Shown piece after piece: positions 21,801 through 30,250 of a stretch of 30,250 nt of DNA. The notes under the pieces are model-generated. The model did no database searches and had not been told where the DNA came from. It was given only the letters and a program-made list of their open reading frames with translations. The DNA lies in the NCBI GenBank assembly GCA_027596035.1, contig JADGJA010000210.1, positions 1 through 30,250 of the forward strand, given 5' to 3'. A program made the translations under genes and the position numbers. Numbering within the stretch: position 1 is the stretch's first letter; each line of letters opens with the position of its first letter. Source of the DNA: Thoreauomyces humboldtii. Lineage: Eukaryota; Chytridiomycota; Chytridiomycetes; Spizellomycetales; Powellomycetaceae.

Positions 21801-23304
21801 ACTGAACCGGTGGAGCTCTGGACACCAGTAGAAGGACATGCCGCCGGTGTTGATAGCAAAGCGCTAAAGGTATCTGCATGTATTTTCGGTTGTCGGACTT
21901 CTATTTCTTCTAACTCCTATCGCTCTGTAGGCTCGGCTTTCCGGTCTGCAGTCCTCAAACCGGCGAGGCCTTATTCCAACGCTTTTCGCCATCATCACAT
22001 CCCTCGTCACACTGTGGTTTGTTCTATACTCCACTATCTACGTGGTATGCTCTCCTGCACATCTCGCAACACATCAGGACGCTGTCTACCATAAGCCTTG
22101 CACGACGGCCGTACTGCCAGCGTGGAGTGCGGTCATGCACACGTGGCATGGAGCTGCCGAGGGATTCGTCGTTGACGTTGCACCAACGGTCGGCCGAAAC
22201 TTTAAGCAAGCTGTGCGTCAAGGGAGGGTGGCGCTTCGAGGGGTGCGTCGGAAGATATTGGCCGCGCCCACATTAGCGCCGAGAGAAGTAGAAGTGCCAG
22301 TCGCCGAGAATTATGCGGATCACGCGGCGACCGAAGCCATCGACCAACCCTATCGGCCAGATCAGCATAGTGCAGACACCGTTGTTGAGTCCAGCTTCGA
22401 GCAGACCGAGACGCTCGTGGAGACCCACAGTCAGCAGGCGCAATCACAAACGCTGTCCCCGATCGATAACTCTCATCAGGAATCTGCTCAGACAACCGCT
22501 CATGACGAACACACCCCTATTAGCGAAGCCGAATCAGAAACCACGACAGTTGTTCAGTCGCACCACCAATATGCTATCTCGAACGTTGAGCACGCTAGCA
22601 CAACGCCCGTTTCGACCGCCTCGCCCGATAGCGCTGAGTCGACAATATTGAGCGATAGTCCCACTTTCTTGCCGTCCCTGCAGGACCAAAGCGAGGCTTC
22701 ATCCTCTACATCAAGTGTTACCGCGGCACATACCGCGCCGCCTGAGCCTGAGATTGCCGACCTCGCTTTCCAGCCTATCACCGACGAGGAAATCCAGCAA
22801 CTCATTCCGGAGGTTCTGTCGGATGTCTTCGCATCCAACGCTTCGTCACTGGGCGTACCGCCTACATCGGCACCAGACATGGAGACCGTAGACAATGCAT
22901 CGATCGAGAATGTCGATCAGTCGCCGCCGATTGTTTCGAGCGAAGCGGAGGTGCCCGTCCCAACTTCGACGCAAAGCCCCGCGGAGCCACTCTCTACGGA
23001 ACTAGCGGAAGAAGAAACGAAATCCGATGTTGTGCCCACGGTAGTGGTAGTGGAAGCTGCGCCGGGGAGCACACCTCACATTGAACCAGACGGAGTACAA
23101 GATACCGAACCAATAGGAAGCCACACATCCTCGCACGATACCTCATCGACCGACACAGTGTTGATTCCACCCGTCGAGGCCGAACCTGCGACAGAATCAT
23201 TGACGATCCCGAGTCTGTCGGTCTTGGCCGATGCTTCGTCTCCGACGATAACGGTTCCGGCACCCCTCAGCGCCGAACCCCCTCATCAGAAGGATGAGCT
23301 ATGA
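18820..23304 (+). CDS. Tandem MATH domain, coiled-coil, single-pass ER membrane protein ending in KDEL
   Basis: Model: join(18820..19137,19194..21869,21931..23304), 1455 aa, two introns of 56 and 61 nt, both phase 0. Order: residues 1-180, Gly/Gln/Tyr-rich and disordered; two MATH (TRAF-like) domains at about 185-330 and 366-490. The second resembles the first: LPFGPPNWRWQLVVYPKG against QPFGPPDYLWRIQIFRQG, each followed by a D-G-(D/H)-G-(S/T)-H-(L/F)-S-A core. Coiled coils follow at about 509-706, 722-785 and 903-950. One hydrophobic segment (GLIPTLFAIITSLVTLWFVL, about 1012-1034) comes after RR, favouring N-terminus in the cytosol. Then about 400 Ser/Thr/Glu/Pro-rich residues end in HQKDEL. 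MATH domains usually bind peptide motifs in ubiquitin-ligase adaptors, deubiquitylases or TRAFs. KDEL is the classical lumenal ER retrieval signal. I know no named protein with this layout; function unknown, possibly an ER tether or adaptor. Confidence 0.88.
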
Positions 23305-23651
23305 TTGGAAAGGAGGACCAACTCGCCGGATCCATCCGCCTCCTTCTCTGTTTTCACCTCTTTCACTGTCCCTCCTCTTCCGCTGATTCCTCTCCATCAA
23401 ATATATATACTGAGAAACATACACATATGCGGGTCGCGCTTCCTTCAGATGTTCACTTCCTCCACGTGTTGATGTCGGGCATTTCGTCGATGCAACCTCC
23501 ACGTGTTGATGCCCTGCGCGCCCGTTCGCGGAAGGTTGCCAACGTGACTTTTTGCAAAAACTGTATTTACATGCTCCCCTTCCACAATTTTCCATCCTGA
23601 TTGCGATTCCCATGGCATCCTGCACTGTTACATATGATTGGACGAAGGTCT
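23305..23651. other. Convergent 3' intergenic region with a 16-bp direct repeat
   Basis: 347 bp between the stop codons of the MATH-KDEL gene and Tctex1. The motif CCTCCACGTGTTGATG occurs twice, at 23459-23474 and 23496-23511, containing the E-box core CACGTG. A short AT repeat is near 23400. No gene was found. Confidence 0.6.
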
Positions 23652-24424
23652 TCAGATGGCCAGTCCGTACGCGCTTACAACCGCGTACATCGTCTTGGAT
23701 TCGTACTTGTAGGTAGTGTTTCCTGACAAAAGCGTAAGTCAAGATGCAAGATGGGACCCGTCAGATCAGCAACGTCCGACGGGGGTGGAGGGGAGGACCC
23801 TACCATCGCTTGAATTGTCCCAAAAACAGCTGGAAGCTGCATGAAGCCCTGCGCCGTTCTTCTGCATGATCGTACAGGTGACTGCAGAAGAGAGAAGGGG
23901 TCAACGACGGGGCGTCACCGGAGGTCCTTCGTGTCGTTCGGAGATAGCCACTCTACCGATGTACTTGAACGGCTTGTTGAGTCCCGTTAGCTTCTTCAGG
24001 CACTGCTCAACGATGTTCGAGTTCCACTGCGCGACCTTGCCGTGGTGATACGCTGCATTCTGGAGTGTGTTCTCGATCGACTACAGAGAGCGAGCGGGGT
24101 TGAGCAACGAAGTTGCAGGGCGGTTTCCGTGAGATCTACTCCCTGCGATCCACACCTCTTTTATGACGTTGTTGACTTCGTCCACCACGAAGGCTTTCTA
24201 TGTCAGACAAGGAGAGGATATTTGTTAGGCATCAATATTGTATGAGCATATATCAGCACAGAGTTTGCAGCCTCCAGGAGCCCTTGCTGTTTTTCAAGTA
24301 TCCAGCGCAGTCGCCTCAGCTGTTCTCGGGCGAACGTTCACGTCGAACAGGAACGTGGACGGGGTGACCTCCACACCCATTCATTCCATTTGCTCACCTC
24401 CTCCATTCCCTGAAAGTCTTCCAT
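23652..24424 (-). CDS. DYNLT1: Dynein light chain Tctex1-type (DYNLT1)
   Basis: Light chain of cytoplasmic and axonemal dynein that dimerises and binds the dynein intermediate chain and cargo. Model, five exons: complement(join(23652..23722,23804..23881,23957..24080,24156..24197,24398..24424)), 113 aa, exactly the usual family length. The first exon encodes only nine residues, MEDFQGMEE. Then come [65 protein letters not shown] and the end [14 protein letters not shown]. The fit is nearly residue for residue with animal Tctex1, with no gap apart from one extra residue after exon 1. Introns are 75-81 nt except the first (about 200 nt), whose acceptor is GACATAG. All phases agree. The second exon is only 42 nt and the first 27 nt, so automated gene finders may miss them. 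Present in most fungi with dynein, so not by itself proof of a flagellum. Confidence 0.97.
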
Positions 24425-25820
24425 GACGAAGAGAGTTCGATGCGCCTGATCGGCTGTTGAGTGAGGGAGGCGAGAGGACGGAAGAAGAAGATGTCTGGCC
24501 CTTGCGTGTTCTTGCTCTGTATTAGTCGAGGTTCACAAGTTGCGCTGCAAGAGACGAGGAAGGAAAGCCGCAAGCGTGCAGGGCCAGGCGCAGCGCAAGA
24601 CGCGTCGCGGTCTTCGTCTTTCGGACCTAAAAGCCTCCCTCCCGGACCGCATTTCACGTTGTTGCCCACTTGCTCTCTGGTCAGACCTGGGCGTGAAATC
24701 ACATGTGCTTTTCTGTGTGCATCGGCTTTCAGACGTAAGGCCCCACCCAGAGCTTCGTCGAATGCTGAGGGCGGTTCACGTATGCCCGATGAAGGGCTGT
24801 GGAGAACAGACGATGGGAAAAGGGTGGAGGCTCATAGATTCCACCAGAGCATCACATGGACACGGATCCATCACTACTATTTTCCAAAGCCACTTGCTAG
24901 AACAGGCTACGGTCAGTATTGGCTGCTACAGTAAATGGGAGCGCGAGGAGCGCAGCGGAGTCGAAAATGAAGCCCTAACTTGAGCCCTAACTTTCCCTAG
25001 AAACCCTAAAAGGCAAGTCACGATGATCGCCCTTCGGTTTTTAATTTCTGCACCCTCAAAACCCCTTGACCCTGAACTTGCCCTGAATGGAACCTTCCAT
25101 CGCGTGCACGAAACTACCAGTGCTGACCCATCTGTCGTCCCATACAGACTCTGGAGATCGTCCGTATCGGAGACAAGACATTCGAAGCAGGTCAACATCG
25201 AGTGAGGCCTCTCTCGCGGGGCTAAACTTGTTTGCCGCCGTTAAGACCTCGCAATGACCCTTTCCGTCGGAGTTGATAATGTATATCCACAGGAATCCTT
25301 CCACTTCACCGTGCACCGTGCGTTAGATCGCCGAGAAGGCGATCAAGCGCAAAATTCAAGCTCAAGCCGTCCGCGTCTGTGCATTCTCGAAAAGACAAGT
25401 CGTTCGAATATTCGAAGGGTGTCTGGTCCAGACATGAGCTTGTGCCTGCACCGGCACAACTCTTCGCAAGAATTCGGACAAAGTGTGTGTAGTTTCATGA
25501 CGAGATCTGTTACCTAGCCGAAGAATTACGTGTGTCCTCTCCTGTTGCGTCCGCTTCCTTGCCCCCGTAGTCCTGCCTTCCTGAAAAAGGAGATCCAAAT
25601 CGGGATGCCCCTGTGCATAATGCTCCTTCCGAGATGATATACGGCAAAGTGTTGCATCTCGCAAGCCTGTTTACTAAGAAAGGCGGAATCATGGCGGGTG
25701 GTGCACTCCAGTGTTTCGATCAAAAGCGAACGTTGTTCATACCATTACCTCGTTGGGATAGGCGGGGAGGGCATCTGGGGCTTTTCGTTCGACACCGGCG
25801 TGATGTCGCGAAGAAGCATA
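24425..25820. other. Gene-poor region right of Tctex1
   Basis: The first part is the Tctex1 promoter. A basic open frame on the plus strand (24461-24934, 157 aa) has neither a recognised domain nor splice support and is probably chance. From about 25020 on, composition is mixed with many stops in all frames. No protein family was recognised. A telomere-like motif cluster lies at 24973-25009. Confidence 0.4.
24973..25009. repeat. Cluster of CCCTAA telomere-like motifs
   Basis: CCCTAA occurs at 24973, 24985 and 25004, with CCCTAG at 24995, so four motifs lie in 37 bp. The complement reads TTAGGG, the usual fungal telomere unit, but the spacers are irregular (4-6 bp), so this is at most a degenerate interstitial trace. 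It lies where the gene-rich left part passes into the repeat-rich right part. Confidence 0.5.
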
Positions 25821-25822
25821 GC

Positions 25823-26236
25823 ATTACCGAATACATGTTGACCAAACTCACCGTTTGAACATCTAGGGCCTCTTGAGGGAAGGAGTTTTGGTCGTAGAGA
25901 GATTCGACCGCCATACCAGTAGAAGCGGTCGTCCAGTTCCGCTTCGGCTACCCGAGAGTTTCCAATGGATGAATGTGGCATCTACCGAAACGTCGGCACC
26001 GGGCTGTTTGTGGTGTCCGCCGAGAATTACCGGACACATGTTGACTGAACTCATGATTTGAACATCTAGAGCCTCTTGAAAGAAGAGTCTTGGCCTAGAG
26101 AGATTCAACCAATATACAAGTAGAAGCGGTCGTCTAGTTCCGCTTCGGGTACCAGAGAGTTGCCAAAAGATGAAAGTGTCATCTGCCGATACGTAGTTAC
26201 CGGGCTACTTGTCGGTAACTCAACTGGTTTTCGCCG
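25823..26236. repeat. Direct repeat, unit about 200 bp, two clear copies
   Basis: Copy 1 spans about 25823-26025 and copy 2 about 26026-26236. Shared anchors are ACATGTTGAC (25833, 26036), TTTGAACATCTAG followed by GCCTCTTGA, and GTAGAAGCGGTCGTC (about 25919, 26120). Offsets are 201-203 bp. The stretch 25760-25825 looks like the degraded end of a further copy. Copies differ by substitutions and small indels, so they are old. Each contains the inverted repeat GAAGCGG/CCGCTTC (25922-25945 and 26123-26146). No open frame is preserved between the copies. Confidence 0.8.
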
Positions 26237-26250
26237 AGACTTCGAAGTCT
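26237..26250. repeat. Perfect 14-bp palindrome
   Basis: AGACTTCGAAGTCT is its own reverse complement. It sits directly after the second copy of the repeat of about 200 bp, close to its end. Confidence 0.7.
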
Positions 26251-26499
26251 TCTATACCTTACGAGAGTTACAGGGCGGCATACCCGCCCCGACCGGACAT
26301 GGTTTTTCGCTTGAACTCGACATCAGTACCATCTAACGTGGAAGCCTCATGAGAATGAGTCTCAGCACTTTACAGTGCTCAAAGAGCTCACCGTACTCTT
26401 TCAACTGCAGGTAAGCTGTGACACTGCAGCTAAGCTGTGTTTCTGATCTGCCCATTTCCGCCGTCTCTTGCTTTCCTTTCGGACATCTGCCTGCAGTTC

Positions 26500-27120
26500 T
26501 TCCATGTTGTTAACTGCTGCTCTTACGACGTCACAGAACTCCCGCTCGCTCAATATGCTCTCGGCACGATTGGTTGGTCTTATGCCGCCCATTTGCCTCT
26601 CCTGGCATTCTTTGGACGGTACGGTCGCGCTCACACTGAATTATCGGCCCATTCCACGTTGTTAACTTCAGCTCTTCCAACGTCACAGAACTCCCGCTCG
26701 CGTAGTACGCTCTCGGCACGCTCGGTTGCTCTTCTCCTGCCCCCTTTGGCGATATCGGCACTGTCGGACAGTACGTTCGCGCTTTGCAGTGAATTGTCGA
26801 CGCATTCCACGTTATTAACTGTAGCTCTTACGACGTTACAGCTTCCCCGTTCGTTCAGTACGCGCTCGGCACACGCGATCGCTATTCTCCTGCCCATTTG
26901 CCGATATCGGCCCCTCGAACGATACATGTGTGACTCACCTTGATCTTTCGAGCTGTTCCGTTGTCAACCGCAGCACTTACGACGTCACAGAACTCCCGCT
27001 CGCTCAGTACGCTCTCAACACGCTCGGGCAGTACGCTCTCGGCACGCTCGGTTGCTCTTCTCTTGCCCCCTTTGGCGATCTCGGGCGCCGTCGAACGGTA
27101 CGTGTGTGCCACATTGAGAA
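26500..27120. repeat. Tandem array, unit about 150 bp, four copies
   Basis: The core ACGTCACAGAACTCCCGCTCG recurs with small changes. The CCCGCTCG-type anchor is at 26541, 26693, 26846 and 26995, giving spacings of 152, 153 and 149 bp. Each copy also carries CTCTCGGCACGCTCGGTTGCTC-like and GTTGTTAACTGC-like blocks. Copy 4 contains an internal 24-bp duplication (CAGTACGCTCTC at 27005 and 27029). On the minus strand every copy can be read as a similar peptide (ERAESVLSEREFCDVVRAAV), but the frame changes between copies and stops intervene. A satellite or a decayed coding repeat are both possible. Confidence 0.8.
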
Positions 27121-28137
27121 TTTCCGAGCCCTTTCACGTTGCTAACTCAGCTGACGCTACAGACACTGTACCGACCCTCCTCACAAGAGTTTCTTGGACG
27201 TCTGCCCCGGTGTTTACGCCATGCAGTTTGGTGTGAAAGCACAATAGTTTGGGAGTTTACTCCCTACTGGCGCAGCTACACACCGTCCTCTGATCCTTTG
27301 GGAGGTTCCTGACCCGGCACTATCACAGTACTTCACTATCTTAGTCTCCGGTAAGCTAGCGTCAGCCTATCGCCATATGGATGTTTACTGATTAGCCAGT
27401 TGTAGGTAGTAGCACGAAGAGACTTGGCATGGAGTCAGTATATCAGGGAGTCTACGCCGGCTCATGCTACGCGTCTGGACCATCATTCCGCCTTGCTCTT
27501 ATCGTTATACATTGCAGTCTAAGTTCGAAGACGAAAGCTCTGACTCTCGTTCGCTGAATTAATACTGCAAACTTTTACGGCACCATTGGCGATGGACGAT
27601 GCCCGAAGATCCTTAAAGCCGAAGTTCCCCCACTGGCTGCCGCCGGCTTCTGCCTACTCCTACACTTTTGGGGATCCACCGCCACTCGATGCGGAAAATC
27701 GTTCATTGCACGAGCGTGAAGTCGCGCATCAGACCAGGTCCTGGTCCACGATACCATGGCAAATCCTTTACCTGACTCGAAATCGCCGCAGTGAACCGAG
27801 TGCGTACGGATGCATGTCTACCGGTTGCGCTCGGAACGGCTTCCTCCGACTTGATCATCGACGACCGAATATCCACCATACTGGATGCGTCCCGACGTCG
27901 AACTGTGCAGTCATCGACTTGGGACCCTACCCAGGCTTATACTCATTCGTCACGACTGGCAATCTGCGACGACGCGACAACGAGCGCTGCTGGCAGCGTC
28001 GTTAGTCCGGTCCTAGTATTCCTTCCGACTGGATGGACAGGCCCCAAACCTCGTTCATGGCCTTTGAACGTCGAAGTCACGGCAATTTATGAGTAGCCGT
28101 CTGCGGTAGAAGGAGGACATGGACAAGAAAGAAATTA
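27121..28137. other. Region without supported gene
   Basis: Two overlapping plus-strand open frames (27586-28005 and 27791-28096) have neither recognised domains nor good splice sites. Their composition (many Arg, Ser, Thr) looks like chance or decayed sequence. It may be part of a mobile-element relic, but no terminal repeats, integrase or reverse-transcriptase motifs were seen. Confidence 0.35.
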
Positions 28138-28225
28138 CTGTATAGACCGCTCTTCGTCGGCGCCGTCAGCCCGGCGCCTCCAAGCGGTTAGAATGTATTC
28201 AAGGAACAAATTCCGCTCTATACAG
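28138..28225. other. Compact nested inverted repeats (possible structured RNA or cruciform)
   Basis: Four complementary pairs are nested or consecutive in 88 bp. CTGTATAG (28138-28145) pairs with CTATACAG (28218-28225). ACCGCT (28146-28151) pairs with AGCGGT (28183-28188). GGCGCCG (28159-28165) pairs with CGGCGCC (28172-28178). GGAA (28203-28206) pairs with TTCC (28211-28214). The outer 8-bp stem and the stacked inner arms give a cloverleaf-like outline. The usual T-loop sequence of a tRNA is absent, so no RNA family is assigned. Confidence 0.45.
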
Positions 28226-29534
28226 GCCCCACCATCGGGTCGCATACTTCGGCCTCACCGAGTCACGATCCCGTCCGCGGAAGCAAAAAAACCCAGGGTA
28301 AAAGACGCCCCGGGAAAAAAAGGAAAAAGTCAGTTGAAGGTCGCCTCAAGGACCTCACCCCGTGGTGGGATCAGTCCTCTCCGCATTCGAGCTTTTTGCA
28401 AAGCCCAGGGGAACCTTCGGAAACCCTTTTGCACCTCGGGGTGACGAGCCACCGTCAAGTGGACGTCCACGACCATTTCTTCGAGCCTCTGCACTCCTCA
28501 GTACAAAGGACACGCTAGATGGGGGTGAACATTATCAAGTGACGGCGAGTGGCTGTCGGCCTTCGAACTTCAACGAGTCGAACTCCCAGCGAGGTACCTT
28601 TCCCGCTTCGACGACATGATCGTCGTCGGAACGTCTCAACTTCTGTGAATGTCGGTTCCGCTCTCTACAAGAACCCGAATACCGTCGTCCAGCCGAATAC
28701 CGAATCGTCGACGACCACCCCATGGCTCCCCAGTCTGTCCTCCTGTGCTGCAACAAGGAGCTGCAGTGGAGAGGCGTAGACCAAGGAACGAGGAATGGTG
28801 TCTATCAGCAACAACCCTTGCCTCTCAGATACCCACCGCACAGCAGTGCGTGGCGACAGCCGTGGCATCTTTCGAAGCAAGTTTAGACGACTCTTCGAGC
28901 CAACGATCACGCAACTTTGATAAGCCACCTGGTGAATCCAGAAATGCCAAATCCCGCCCCAATGTTGGCAAGGTTGAATCTGACATCCTCACCACCAAGT
29001 GAAGTACCGAGCCGGAATCGGGATGCCGCTAGAGATGTTCGCGGCAACCTCAACCGACCCTAATACGTTCTCGATCGCGGTAACGGGGCGAGAGAAACGG
29101 AACAGACTACCCCAGGATCAATTTGAGCCGCGACAAATCTCAGGTGACAAGGAGTTTGCTTGGGCGATAAGACGAACGAGCGCCTATTCAAACCCTCACA
29201 GCGTCCATACCATCGAAAAGTCTATCGGAGGATTCACCCTCCTTCCGTCCGAGGACGGCGTTGGCTGCTCGACACCAGTCTCATCAATCGGCGGGGTGCA
29301 GATGCACATCGGCAGACCGGGACAGACAAAATCGAGATCAGACCCTCCCAGACGGTGCGATCTGGGGCCCAACTCCATGGGCGTGGGACTTCACAAGACA
29401 CGCACTGCGACCCCAGTCCAGTCCTCTGCACACTCCCAGAGCTCGCGCACGTGGCGCGCACTCCGGTACAAGGAAAGTTTCCAGGTGCACCCTACCTTTC
29501 TCAGAAACCGGTGAAGCAATGATCCAACGATCCC
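28226..29534. other. Region without supported gene
   Basis: Several overlapping plus-strand open frames of 75-171 codons occur (for example 28999-29514). They lack recognised domains, methionine starts in good context or intron signals, and overlap one another in different frames. Possibly decayed mobile-element DNA. Nothing firmer can be said. Confidence 0.35.
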
Positions 29535-29972
29535 CCCACCGCCCGGTGCCCTTCGCTATTCCCACCCGGTAATCCGTGGTAGGAAGTCCTGACCGACCCA
29601 GCATAACTGGATCAGGGGTTGCAAAGGACGGACTCCCCGTACAAACCCTCGCGGTGGCAAGAGGTTCTTCCGGATCAACGCCGCGAGCTACCCAATAAAG
29701 GGCTTGCTCTTGCCGAACGGGGACAGTGGAACTGTCCATGAGGGGATCGTCTCGACAACTACTCACCGCGCGGTGTCCTTCACTCCCTCCATTCGGTAAC
29801 CCGGAATGGAAGCCCTGGCCAACCCAGCATAACTGGATCAGGGGGTGCAAAGGACGGACTCCCCGTGCAAACCCTCGCAATCGCAACAGGTTCTTCCGGA
29901 TCAACGCCGCGAGCTACCCAATTAAGGGCTTGCTCATGCCACTCGGGGCCAGTAGAACTGGTCACAAGCAGA
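29535..29972. repeat. Direct repeat, unit 226 bp, two copies
   Basis: Copy 1 is about 29535-29745 and copy 2 about 29762-29972. Long shared blocks include CAGCATAACTGGATCAGGGG (29599, 29825), GCAAAGGACGGACTCCCCGT, and GGTTCTTCCGGATCAACGCC followed by GCGAGCTACCCAAT. The offset of 226 bp is not a multiple of three, and the shared part is more alike than the flanks. The second copy extends to the window's last 300 bp, where no gene was supported. Confidence 0.85.
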
Positions 29973-30250
29973 ATGTCTCTGGAGTACGTCGAAGTCCCGA
30001 GGGGCCACTGGCGTCGGTCTACCAGCGACCGCAGGAGAATGTTCAAGTGTCGGTAACCGAACAGAAAACGGTGGCTCGCGTCCCCCGGGGAGCGACGTCG
30101 GCAAGCCGGTCCGCATCTGCTATGAATTCGCTTGACCTTGTGGTTCTTGAGAGACCGGACGACATCGGCGATGGACTTCCGATGCGAACTTGGAATGACT
30201 TGTCTCTCGACCAGAGGCTTGCTCGAAACGGAACACCTTGGGTTGGCGAC
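29973..30250. other. Right end of window, no supported gene
   Basis: The minus strand is open through this stretch and on into the 226-bp repeat, reading a Ser/Arg-rich peptide with no recognised family. The frame enters from outside the window, so a partial gene or element cannot be excluded. Confidence 0.3.

Noticed and set aside
24461..24983. Two overlapping basic plus-strand frames (157 and 147 aa) that at first looked like a ribosomal protein
   Set aside because: No ribosomal family could be matched; basic runs appear in two frames at once and there are no supporting splice sites.
27515..27560. AGTTCGAA near 27523, considered as a tRNA B box
   Set aside because: No A box at the proper distance and no acceptor or anticodon stem could be drawn.
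28999..29522. 171-aa and 120-aa plus-strand frames, considered as retrotransposon gag or polyprotein
   Set aside because: No protease, reverse transcriptase or integrase motif was seen, and there are no flanking long terminal repeats in the window.
29338..29904. 188-aa minus-strand frame over the 226-bp repeat
   Set aside because: The repeat copies fall in different frames, so the peptide is not repeated consistently; more likely non-coding repeat DNA.
1..30250. CRISPR arrays, bacterial operons, insertion sequences
   Set aside because: The window is clearly eukaryotic (spliced genes, SNARE, SF3A3, dynein chain). No regularly spaced short repeats or transposase genes were seen.

Overview
This looks like about 30 kb of a fungal nuclear genome. 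Genes sit close together on both strands and are split by short GT-AG introns (mostly 36-110 nt), often with CTAAC or CTGAC-like branch sites before the acceptor. All the recognisable proteins are conserved eukaryotic housekeeping factors: SF3A3, a glomulin/YBP-family protein, PTPA, syntaxin-18/Ufe1 and a Tctex1 dynein light chain. Two large coiled-coil genes and the dynein light chain would fit a flagellated early-diverging fungus, but that placement is inference. Gene models were built by hand from the sequence: exon phases were checked to add up, and protein families come from recognised motifs, not from a database search.

Left part (1-24424), ten genes: the 5' end of SF3A3 (-, 1-495); a glomulin/YBP/Alf4-family gene (+, 800-3236); PTPA (-, 3361-4737); a small secreted Ser/Thr-rich protein (-, 5367-6483); a 992-aa coiled-coil protein (-, 7068-10101), head to head with a 766-aa coiled-coil protein (+, 10374-13631); a disordered 647-aa protein (+, 14378-16552); UFE1/STX18 (-, 16901-18516), head to head with a 1455-aa protein carrying two MATH domains, coiled coils, one membrane segment and a C-terminal KDEL (+, 18820-23304); and Tctex1 (-, 23652-24424).

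Right part (24425-30250): no gene could be supported. It holds a small cluster of CCCTAA telomere-like motifs, a repeat of about 200 bp with a conserved hairpin, four copies of a repeat of about 150 bp, a compact nested hairpin and a 226-bp direct repeat. It resembles subtelomeric or decayed mobile-element DNA.

The most interesting item is the MATH-MATH-coiled coil-membrane-KDEL protein. Its architecture predicts cytosolic MATH domains anchored in the ER with the tail in the lumen, and it shares a 303-bp promoter region with the gene for the ER SNARE Ufe1.
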